Position numbers and translations under genes: made by a program. 13,192 bases of DNA from contig JAADFL010000195.1 of the NCBI GenBank assembly GCA_013152945.1, forward strand, positions 1-13,192, given 5' to 3'. The notes below the pieces were generated by a model, which worked only from the letters and a program-made list of their open reading frames with translations, was not told the origin of the DNA and ran no database searches. Below are positions 1 to 6,079 of this stretch, in pieces (within the stretch, counting starts at the first letter, position 1; each line of letters starts with the position of its first letter). The DNA is from Deltaproteobacteria bacterium (GTDB taxonomy: Bacteria > Myxococcota_A > JAADFL01).

Positions 1-56
1 CATCGTCCTTAATTCAATCATTTCCAATTAAATCAAATAAAATCAATTCCCCAAAA

Positions 57-69
57 GCCCCAAAGGGGC
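57..69 (-). terminator. Second GC-rich hairpin of a possible tandem terminator
   Basis: Arms GCCCC and GGGGC are separated by a 3-nt loop, and on the minus strand the hairpin is followed directly by TTTT. It lies 13 nt beyond a longer hairpin (82-100), and both sit downstream of the last minus-strand gene. This is the arrangement of tandem intrinsic terminators. The stem is only 5 bp and the T-run short, so it is weaker than its partner and could equally be part of a compound intergenic repeat. Confidence 0.45.
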
Positions 70-81
70 GAAATAAAATAG

Positions 82-100
82 CCTGGGGCAATGCCCCAGG
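82..100 (-). terminator. Likely intrinsic terminator after the lipoprotein gene
   Basis: An 8-bp perfect stem, CCTGGGGC pairing with GCCCCAGG, closes a 3-nt loop. On the minus strand it is followed by CTATTTTATTT, a T-rich tail of the kind that ends rho-independent transcripts. It lies about 155 nt past the stop codon of the last gene, so the transcript would have a fairly long 3' untranslated region. There is no corresponding T-tract on the plus strand, so the polarity fits the minus-strand genes. Confidence 0.6.
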
Positions 101-137
101 AATTATTGGTACCAAACGATCCCCCTCGCCCGCTCTT

Positions 138-157
138 GGGCGGTTCGCGAACCGCCC
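138..157. repeat. Perfect 20-bp palindrome, REP-like
   Basis: The arm GGGCGGTTCG is followed immediately by its exact reverse complement CGAACCGCCC, with TTCGCGAA at the centre. On the minus strand it is preceded by GTAG and followed by further GC-rich sequence (CGGGCGAGGGGG). GC-rich palindromes of this look, often bounded by GTAG/CTAC, are a common type of dispersed intergenic repeat (REP elements mobilised by TnpA-REP proteins) in proteobacterial genomes. That assignment is by resemblance only, since just one copy is present here. There is no T-run, so it is not a typical terminator. Confidence 0.45.
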
Positions 158-205
158 CTACTTCATGAAATAACGGCATATTTTAGGCACCTTGAAAATC
201 AACCT

Positions 206-235
206 GGGTGAGGACCTGTGGGGTGAGGACCTGTG
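206..235. repeat. 15-bp tandem duplication
   Basis: The unit GGGTGAGGACCTGTG occurs twice without a gap, followed by a degenerate GGTGGGGAG. The repeat begins about 20 nt downstream of the lipoprotein stop codon. The unit length is a multiple of three, and a 22-codon minus-strand frame (251 to 183) runs through it, but I see no ribosome binding site reason to call that a gene. It probably arose by replication slippage. Confidence 0.7.
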
Positions 236-254
236 GGTGGGGAGTGCTCATTTT

Positions 255-863
255 TTATCTCTTTTCGGCCACTGCAAAATTACCTGCAGTTACCTGCACG
301 CTGCTTTCGGGATCGGCAAATCCACCTGATTTCAAATAGCCGGTAAACTCGAACTTGCCTGAAAGCATGCCGTCCGGGTTGAAACCAAGCAGCTCGACCG
401 ATCCGTTTGCGCCGGCCTCTGTAACGTATATCTTGTTGTACGAATCGCCCTGTTCTTCCAAGGATGCCGTGCCGCCGCCATCTTCACCGACCGTGAAACA
501 CAGGGGAAAACTCTTGTCCCTTACGAAACACGCAGGGCTGTCATTGTCCTCGTCCCTGAACAGGTCCAACCTGATTGTAAGAGGCCTTGGCTGCTCCTTT
601 GTAAAAAAAGGATCACGCAAAAAAATAGAAACACCCTTCCCGTCAGAGTTCCAGAACGAGTTGTTTTCTCCGTACGCATGAAAAGAATCCCCGCCGGCCA
701 GGCCGGAAATACTTGCATTTGCCTCTTTATCCGGGAGATTGGGCAATTCATCGTTCGTGCATGCAGTGCCTGATTTTACACATTTCACTTCCTTGCCGCA
801 TCCCGAAGTCCACCAGCCGAAAATCATTACAACAATCAACACTGCAACTTTTAAACATTTCAT
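255..863 (-). CDS. Small secreted lipoprotein, beta-rich, function unknown
   Basis: This 202-residue protein begins with a charged start and a hydrophobic stretch (residues 6-18), followed by Thr-Ser-Gly-Cys with the cysteine at residue 22. That is a type II signal peptide with an imperfect lipobox, because the usual Leu at -3 is Thr. The residue after Cys is Gly, not Asp, which in enterobacteria would favour outer-membrane sorting. The mature part has several Asp/Gly-rich turns and ends with strand patterns (SGKFEFTGYL, then VQVTAGNFAV) like those closing many beta-sandwich lipoprotein domains of unknown function. A cysteine pair near residues 112 and 117 could form a disulphide. The ATG overlaps the stop of the SGNH hydrolase gene (ATGA) and is preceded by AAGGTGAG, so the two are likely co-translated. 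It is the last gene before the terminators. I do not recognise a named family. Confidence 0.8.
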   Translation of the reverse strand: MKCLKVAVLIVVMIFGWWTSGCGKEVKCVKSGTACTNDELPNLPDKEANASISGLAGGDSFHAYGENNSFWNSDGKGVSIFLRDPFFTKEQPRPLTIRLDLFRDEDNDSPACFVRDKSFPLCFTVGEDGGGTASLEEQGDSYNKIYVTEAGANGSVELLGFNPDGMLSGKFEFTGYLKSGGFADPESSVQVTAGNFAVAEKR

Positions 864-2497
864 TGCTCACCTTCTTTCACAGCAGATACATCTTTTCCAA
901 ACTCGTACATATTATAACCATGATCGGTTATCTTTTCCGGGGCCCTTGCCGAATAACACATTACTTCGCCCAGATTGAACATGTGCTCATTAAAGGGAGG
1001 AGGCAACTTTTGTCTTGGAAACTTGAAGACTATCACTTCGTCATGCCGTAATACCTTACCGCTTTCAAGCGGTAGTTCCGGGCCATGGTCGACTTGAACC
1101 GATAACACCGGGTATTCTTCATGCCGATAAGTCAGGGCCAACAAGTGCCCATCCGAAACTCCTTGGACCACGGCTCGATCCCCTCTTGCAGGTTTCTCCG
1201 CCAACCGGATTAAAACACAAATATCATTTCCTTCCATTGCAGCGCTGAATCCCACCAAGTCGGGACCATCTTTTTCGTTGTCGCCCCTTGGATCCGCATA
1301 CCTCACGACCATCCCTGAACAGGAAATATTCTTTTGCCCTTGCTTTTTCTCGAGTTTGGGCGCGGGCATATAGTTTCTTGCCTCCGGGAGAACGATTTCC
1401 TTTACAGGTCTCGAATCCACTGCCCTCGGCTGAATCCATGCCGGATCAACCGGACCCGGGATTCCATTGTCGACAAGATAACCGGCAACCGTTTTTGCAG
1501 CAATCATGCACGCAAGTGCGCTTGGATGAATGGGATCGTCCGGGAACCGCCTCAAGCTCTTTGCAGACACTCCTTTAAAAGACGGCCTCAAATCCAGATA
1601 ATATAAATTGTTTATCTTTAGAAAATTCGCTGTCTCCTCCAACAAAGAATCAGCGTCACTTTCACCGTCGAATGCAGGAAACAGCACGAACAAGCAGCCG
1701 ATTCCTCGGGATCTTGCAAATCCGGCCATATCCAGGAGCGCCATCTGGTTTTCAGCCTTGCTCACATCCATCACTTCGACCCTGTTTCTGCCCATGATGG
1801 AACTGTAAAGCCGGACGCCCCTCATACAGGCCAACCTGAACAAGGCGGAACGTTTGAAGAGAAAAACCTGCCATGAAGCCGGTATCGGCAAGTACAGGGG
1901 CATATCCAGCTCACCCGGAACAGATGTATAGATTCTCCCGTTTGCAGCTACTGCGGTAGCTGTGCCGCCCGGATCATTCGTGGTCCATACTACTATCAAA
2001 AGGTCCGGGTCGAGAGCGCCTCCCCTTTTCTTTAAAAAGAGTGACTCCTGAATCGAGTTGTAGCCAGGTACGCCCATGTTGACAGCCTCTACCTTGCGAC
2101 CCATTCTCTTTGTGAGCATGTCCTCGAGTTGGTTGTCGAATGTCTGCGAAAGTTCCAGGCCCGGACCGTACGCCACCGAGTCTCCTATAACCAGTACGCG
2201 AAGGCTGCCCTTTTCCTTTCGAGCACTCATCGGCCTGTCCCTGAAGCCCAGGGTGTTCATTGAAAAGACATCGTTCGGATCGGAATTTCCCGGCACAGGC
2301 TCCCACCCCAGATCGCCGCCGACAATCTTGAAGTGAGGGTTGGGTCCACTTGGTGGATCCACGAATTGAAACGTTTCTCCATAGGGCGGCTCCAGGATGG
2401 AGGCCACTATCTCTGCAACAAGCAAGGCTATTCCTGTTGAAACGATTACCAGCAAGCTGTTGAGGCCGAATACCCTTAATCCGCGGAGTCTCTTCAT
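860..2497 (-). CDS. Membrane-anchored SGNH/GDSL-family hydrolase with extra C-terminal domain
   Basis: This 545-residue protein has one N-terminal membrane span (about residues 11-34) and would place the rest outside the inner membrane. The SGNH blocks are visible in order: GDS with nucleophile Ser107, Gly145 in GVPGYNS, Asn174-Asp175, and Asp321-x-x-His324 as the remaining catalytic pair. In block III the usual Gly of GxND is Thr172. Family members are esterases, acetylhydrolases or O-acetyltransferase-like enzymes acting on sugars and lipids; the substrate cannot be read from the sequence. Residues about 385-545 form a second, beta-rich region (starting near a DPRGDN motif) that vaguely resembles DOMON/CBM9-like sandwiches, though that is a guess. 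The gene overlaps the tryptophanase stop by four bases (ATGA) and the lipoprotein start likewise, so all three are probably expressed together. Confidence 0.82.
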   Translation of the reverse strand: MKRLRGLRVFGLNSLLVIVSTGIALLVAEIVASILEPPYGETFQFVDPPSGPNPHFKIVGGDLGWEPVPGNSDPNDVFSMNTLGFRDRPMSARKEKGSLRVLVIGDSVAYGPGLELSQTFDNQLEDMLTKRMGRKVEAVNMGVPGYNSIQESLFLKKRGGALDPDLLIVVWTTNDPGGTATAVAANGRIYTSVPGELDMPLYLPIPASWQVFLFKRSALFRLACMRGVRLYSSIMGRNRVEVMDVSKAENQMALLDMAGFARSRGIGCLFVLFPAFDGESDADSLLEETANFLKINNLYYLDLRPSFKGVSAKSLRRFPDDPIHPSALACMIAAKTVAGYLVDNGIPGPVDPAWIQPRAVDSRPVKEIVLPEARNYMPAPKLEKKQGQKNISCSGMVVRYADPRGDNEKDGPDLVGFSAAMEGNDICVLIRLAEKPARGDRAVVQGVSDGHLLALTYRHEEYPVLSVQVDHGPELPLESGKVLRHDEVIVFKFPRQKLPPPFNEHMFNLGEVMCYSARAPEKITDHGYNMYEFGKDVSAVKEGEQ

Positions 2498-3873
2498 GAT
2501 TTTATTGGTTGAAATTTCGCCGTAAAATGCCTCAAGTACGGAGGTTGTTCTATGATCTTGTAGCCTGGAATCCTTTCTCTCTTGGCAAACACCTCCAAGA
2601 TAACCTCTACCAGGTAATCAATATGGCTTTGCGTATAGACCCGGCGCGGCAAGGCGAGTCTCACCAAATCCATGTCGGCCGGAATCTCCTCACCGGTCTC
2701 GGGATCGGTATGACCGAACATTACGCTGCCTATTTCCACACCTCTAATCCCACCCTCGAGGTAAAGGGCACATGTAAGTGCCTGGCCGGGGAATCGGTTC
2801 TTTGGAATATGTTCGCAAAAGCGGACTGCATCCAGGTACACCGCATGCCCGCCTGGCGGCTCCAAGATGGGAACACCCATTTCAGTGATATTCTTTGCCA
2901 GGTACCTGGTGGATGCAAACCTGTATTCAAGGTATTGCTCGTCTAAAATTTCTTCCAGGCCAACTGCTATTGCATCCAGGTCCCGCCCGGCAAGGCCTCC
3001 GTAAGTTGGAAAACCTTCCCCCAGAATCAACAGGTTTCTCGCCTCGCTGGCCAGGTCTTCGTCCCTGAAGGCCAAAAATCCCCCGATATTTGCAAAAGCG
3101 TCTTTCTTGGCGCTCATGGTGCAACCGTCGCAATAAGAAAACATCTCCTTTGCAATCTCGCGGACCGTCTTTTCCTGGAATCCCTTTTCCCGAAGTTTGA
3201 TAAAATAGGCATTTTCCGCAAACCGGCATGCATCAAGGAAAAATGGAATCGAGTGCTCATGGGCTATCCTGGATATTCCCCTGATGTTCTCCATGGACAC
3301 GGGCTGCCCGCCTCCGGTGTTGTTTGTTACGGTACAAAATACGGCGGGAATATTTAAGGCTCCCTTTTCTTTGATGAACCCTTCAAGCGCATCGAGATCC
3401 ATGTTTCCCTTGAACGGATGTATGGCCCTTGGATCCTTGCCTTCCGGAATAACCAGGTCCACTGCTTCTGCCCCGGACACCTCAATATTGGCCCTGGTGG
3501 TATCGAAATGCGTGTTGGAAGGAATGGCCCGGCCCTTTCCCCCGATGATGCTGAACAGGATTCGTTCAGACGCACGTCCCTGGTGAGTTGGAATTATGAT
3601 CGGAAAACCGGTTACATCTTGGACAGCCTTTTCGAACCGGAAAAAGGATCGACTGCCTGCATAGCTTTCATCTCCACGCATCATCGCGGCCCATTGTTCA
3701 CTACTCATGGCCGAGGTTCCACTGTCGGTCAAGAGATCGATCAGGACATCCTCGGCACTGATCTTGAAAACGTTGTAGTACGCATCGGACAGATATGCCG
3801 CCCTCTCCTGCCTGGTCGTTATCCTAATGGGTTCCACTACCTTGATCTTGAACGGTTCTATGATGGTTTTCAT
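2494..3873 (-). CDS. tnaA: Tryptophanase (tryptophan indole-lyase)
   Basis: This 459-residue PLP enzyme of the beta-eliminating lyase family splits L-tryptophan into indole, pyruvate and ammonia in the cytoplasm. Family landmarks are Tyr71, THQGR (96-100), Asp214 and Arg217 at the cofactor, and SAKKD with Lys257 as the Schiff-base lysine. Tryptophanase and tyrosine phenol-lyase are close relatives. Here the residue matching TPL Thr124 is Asp (FDTT, Asp124), TPL Arg381 is Ile381 (VEIGS), and TPL Phe448 is His449 (LRHFTAK), as in E. coli TnaA (Asp137, Ile396, His463). That favours tryptophan as substrate. The length is typical. The ATG has a strong GGAGG site six bases upstream. The gene opens a second transcription block after a 171-nt gap and is coupled to the SGNH gene. 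No TnaC-like leader peptide with the Trp...Pro pattern was found upstream, and no tnaB permease follows. Confidence 0.93.
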   Translation of the reverse strand: MKTIIEPFKIKVVEPIRITTRQERAAYLSDAYYNVFKISAEDVLIDLLTDSGTSAMSSEQWAAMMRGDESYAGSRSFFRFEKAVQDVTGFPIIIPTHQGRASERILFSIIGGKGRAIPSNTHFDTTRANIEVSGAEAVDLVIPEGKDPRAIHPFKGNMDLDALEGFIKEKGALNIPAVFCTVTNNTGGGQPVSMENIRGISRIAHEHSIPFFLDACRFAENAYFIKLREKGFQEKTVREIAKEMFSYCDGCTMSAKKDAFANIGGFLAFRDEDLASEARNLLILGEGFPTYGGLAGRDLDAIAVGLEEILDEQYLEYRFASTRYLAKNITEMGVPILEPPGGHAVYLDAVRFCEHIPKNRFPGQALTCALYLEGGIRGVEIGSVMFGHTDPETGEEIPADMDLVRLALPRRVYTQSHIDYLVEVILEVFAKRERIPGYKIIEQPPYLRHFTAKFQPIKS

Positions 3874-3912
3874 CTCTTTCCTCCGGTAAAAAATGTTTGA
3901 ACGCGGTCAAGC

Positions 3913-3942
3913 ACTTTAGCAACACATGGACCTCCCGGTCAA
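3913..3942 (-). promoter_or_regulatory. Possible sigma-70 promoter for the tnaA unit
   Basis: On the minus strand, TTGACC (3942-3937; five of six consensus bases) and TAAAGT (3918-3913; four of six) are separated by 18 nt, and would start transcription about 30-35 nt upstream of the tnaA ATG. A perfect TTGACA also occurs at 4035-4030 but lacks a -10 box at a suitable distance. This is a match by eye and may be chance. Confidence 0.35.
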
Positions 3943-3990
3943 TCAGGAGCCGTTACATATGTATGCCATAAATAAAAAGGGACGAAGGCA

Positions 3991-4007
3991 GGCTCCAAAT
4001 CAGAGCC
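3991..4007 (-). other. Small hairpin between tgt and tnaA
   Basis: A 5-bp stem, GGCTC with GAGCC, closes a 7-nt loop about 40 nt past the tgt stop. A TTTTTATTT run follows on the minus strand, but only after about 12 nt, which is too far for a standard intrinsic terminator. It may be a weak terminator or part of a regulatory leader. Part of it, AACGGCTCTGATT (4010-3998), recurs with one added base at 3954-3941. Confidence 0.3.
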
Positions 4008-4044
4008 GTTTGAAGAACCAGCGAATCCGTGTCAACCGACAGTT

Positions 4045-5145
4045 TCAAGAAATGTTCGACATCCGGGTTGCAAAATCCCGAAAATCGCCGGCCTCTATTG
4101 CATTGCGGGCCTGTGCAGCCAAATCGAGATAGAAATACAGGTTGTGTAACGTGCCAAGGATAGGTCCCAGCATTTCATTGTTCATGTAAAGATGCCGAAG
4201 ATACGCCCTGGTGAAATTCCTGCAAGCAGGGCAGTTGCAGTTTTCATCGATAGGCCTTGCATCTTCAGCGAAAACGGCGTTACGAATATTCAAGTACCCC
4301 ATTTCGTGGTAGAGCCTGCCCGTTCTTCCAGTCCTCGTGGGCAACACGCAGTCGAAAAGATCTATACCGAGCCCGATACATGTCACCAGGTCCTTCGGCG
4401 TGCCCACTCCCATCAAGTAACGAGGCTTGTCCTCCGGCAATGCAGCAGCCGTGACTCCCGCGACTTCGTACAACGCGGCCTTGTCCTCTCCAACCGAGAG
4501 TCCGCCAATGGCATAACCGGGCAAGTCCAGGCCCGCCACTTCTTTAGCGTGCCTGGTGCGTAACTTCAGGTCCAATCCACCCTGGACTATCCCAAAAAGG
4601 GCCTGGTCATCCCTCTTTTTTGCAGCAACGCACCTCTTGAGCCAAGCACTGGTCCTCCCGAGTGACTTCTCAATCTCATCCTTTCCGGCAACAGACGGGG
4701 GACACTCGTCGAGCGCCATTATGATATCCGCACCCAGGAGGGCCTGGTCTGCCATCGAAATCTCGGGCGTGAGCTTGTAAAGCGAACCGTCGAGGTGGTT
4801 TCGAAAAACCACACCCCGGTCATCCACGCTCCTCAAGCCCGATAGTGAGAAAACCTGGAACCCGCCGCTGTCGGTAAGTATCGGACCGTCCCATCCCATG
4901 AAATCGTGCAATCCTCCAAGGGCCGATACCCGATCGGCCCCCGGCCTAAGTGAAAGATGGTAAGCATTTGCAAGCACGACCTGGGCCCCGGCTTCTTCAA
5001 GTTGGGCGGGCAGCATACCCTTTACCGTTCCCTTGGTTCCCACGGGCATGAAGCATGGTGTCTCCACCGGGCCGTGAGGCGTTATAAAGCGCCCTCTTCG
5101 TGCACTTGAACCGGAGTCTTTTGCGACTACTTCAAACTCGAACAA
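4045..5145 (-). CDS. tgt: Queuine/preQ1 tRNA-guanine transglycosylase
   Basis: The enzyme exchanges the guanine at tRNA position 34 (GUN anticodons) for preQ1, a step of queuosine synthesis. With the TTG start chosen here it has 366 residues. Visible landmarks are TDSGGFQ with Asp92 in the base-binding site, DECPPS, the GIVQGG loop, GYAIGGLSVGE, GIDLFDCVLPTR with the probable nucleophile Asp265, and the zinc site Cys303-x-Cys305-x2-Cys308 plus His334. An in-frame ATG at 5184 would add 13 residues, but it lies inside the preceding gene and has a poor ribosome binding site. The TTG follows an AGGGGG site by six bases, falls just after the upstream stop, and gives the usual family N-terminus (FEFEVVAKDSG). 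It is the last gene of the first block. No other queuosine-pathway gene is present in the window. Confidence 0.95.
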   Translation of the reverse strand: MFEFEVVAKDSGSSARRGRFITPHGPVETPCFMPVGTKGTVKGMLPAQLEEAGAQVVLANAYHLSLRPGADRVSALGGLHDFMGWDGPILTDSGGFQVFSLSGLRSVDDRGVVFRNHLDGSLYKLTPEISMADQALLGADIIMALDECPPSVAGKDEIEKSLGRTSAWLKRCVAAKKRDDQALFGIVQGGLDLKLRTRHAKEVAGLDLPGYAIGGLSVGEDKAALYEVAGVTAAALPEDKPRYLMGVGTPKDLVTCIGLGIDLFDCVLPTRTGRTGRLYHEMGYLNIRNAVFAEDARPIDENCNCPACRNFTRAYLRHLYMNNEMLGPILGTLHNLYFYLDLAAQARNAIEAGDFRDFATRMSNIS

Positions 5146-5150
5146 GAATC

Positions 5151-5157
5151 GCCCCCT
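5151..5157 (-). promoter_or_regulatory. Ribosome binding site that decides the tgt start
   Basis: On the minus strand, AGGGGGC sits a few bases upstream of the TTG at 5145 and directly follows the stop codon of the radical SAM gene (5161-5159). This spacing supports the TTG over the in-frame ATG at 5184. Confidence 0.55.
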
Positions 5158-5158
5158 T

Positions 5159-6079
5159 TCATGCACCGCCCTGAAGCATTTCATCCTGAATCCATCCCTG
5201 TTCCAGGTGATATTCCTTCAACCAATGAACGGCAGTGAGATACTCGCCGGGATCCAGTTTCCGGTCCATTCCAGGAACGTCATGAGCCTTGTTCGCCGGA
5301 AAATACTGACTCATCAAGCTCACTGCAGTACCAGTGCCCAATTCTTCGGATATCCACTTCAAGACCTTTTGAGTTCCCGACAGGTCTCCGGGCAGTACGA
5401 GGTGCCTTACGAGCAGGCCCCTTTTTGCCAAGCCCGCTGAATCGAGTTGCAGGTCTCCCACTTGTCTCTTCATCTCCTTCAAGGCCATGGTGGCTACTCT
5501 CCAATAGTCATCGGCATCGGACAACATCTTTGCGTTTCGGTCGTCGGAATACTTGAGATCCGGCATGTAGATATCCACCATACCTTCGAGTAGTTTCAGC
5601 GTGTTAACTGATTCATAGCCCGACGAGTTCCAAACCACCGGTATCTTTAGACCTTTTTTCAAGGCCATGTCCAGCGCATCCATCACCTGGGGCGTGCAAT
5701 GTGATGGGGTCACCAGGTTGATGTTATGCGCGCCCCTTTCCTGAAGATCGATCATGTTGCCCGCGAGCTCCTCCCTGGTCATCTCTTTGCCGTGTCCCAA
5801 CTGGCTTATTGGAAAATTCTGGCAATGAACACACGTAAGATTGCACCAAGAGAAAAAGATGGTCCCCGAACCCAAAAAACCGCTTATCGGCGGTTCCTCG
5901 CCAAAATGCAGGTTGGCACTTGCCACCCTTGCCGCGCTGCCGGTCCTGCAGTACCCGAGCTTGCCGCCGGTCCGGTCCACCGAGCAAGCCCTGGGGCAAA
6001 CACGGCAGGACATCAACATCCGCCGTGCCTTTTCAATCCTCCTTGTCCGATCCTCTTGTGAAAGCTTTTCAGCGGCCAT
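5159..6079 (-). CDS. PflX-like radical SAM protein (COG1313 type)
   Basis: This 306-residue cytoplasmic iron-sulphur protein resembles pyruvate formate-lyase activating enzymes. The radical SAM cluster is Cys79-x3-Cys83-x2-Cys86 (WCNLTCVHCQ). Ahead of it lies a second cysteine group, Cys25-x2-Cys28-x3-Cys32 and Cys44, in the context CxxCPRACSVDR...GYC, which is characteristic of the PflX-type family. A TPSHCTPQ segment and the VWNSSGYES strand also match that family. Members are widespread and often uncharacterised, so a glycyl-radical activase role is only presumed, and no glycyl-radical enzyme is nearby. I chose the ATG at 6079, which overlaps the pyrC stop by 11 nt and has GGGAAG about ten bases upstream. 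A TTG at 6088 is possible but sits too close to that site. The next gene, tgt, starts just past this stop. Confidence 0.85.
   Translation of the reverse strand: MAAEKLSQEDRTRRIEKARRMLMSCRVCPRACSVDRTGGKLGYCRTGSAARVASANLHFGEEPPISGFLGSGTIFFSWCNLTCVHCQNFPISQLGHGKEMTREELAGNMIDLQERGAHNINLVTPSHCTPQVMDALDMALKKGLKIPVVWNSSGYESVNTLKLLEGMVDIYMPDLKYSDDRNAKMLSDADDYWRVATMALKEMKRQVGDLQLDSAGLAKRGLLVRHLVLPGDLSGTQKVLKWISEELGTGTAVSLMSQYFPANKAHDVPGMDRKLDPGEYLTAVHWLKEYHLEQGWIQDEMLQGGA

Larger units (their letters stand above)
1..254. other. Gene-free tail with nested palindromes
   Basis: No frame here has convincing coding character. The stretch is densely structured: hairpins at 57-69 and 82-100, a perfect palindrome at 138-157 and a tandem repeat at 206-235. 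The first 50 bases are AT-rich and show nothing I can name. The whole block could be one multi-copy intergenic element plus the operon terminator. Only a genome-wide search could separate these options. Confidence 0.5.

Noticed and set aside
2494-3873. Tyrosine phenol-lyase as the identity of the PLP lyase
   Set aside because: The residues matching TPL Thr124, Arg381 and Phe448 are Asp, Ile and His, which is the tryptophanase pattern.
3922-3933. ATG-TGT-TGC-TAA micro-frame after GGGAGG in the tnaA leader
   Set aside because: It has three codons with no Trp or other regulatory residue, and lies within the predicted promoter spacer, so it may not be transcribed.
3974-4007. Strong rho-independent terminator after tgt
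   Set aside because: The stem has only five pairs and the T-run begins about 12 nt after it, too far for the usual mechanism.
4012-4035. TTG-initiated mini-frame containing RWFFK upstream of tnaA, as a TnaC-like leader
   Set aside because: It has only about 11 codons, no ribosome binding site, and no proline at the conserved distance after Trp. It is simply the continuation of the tgt frame past its stop.
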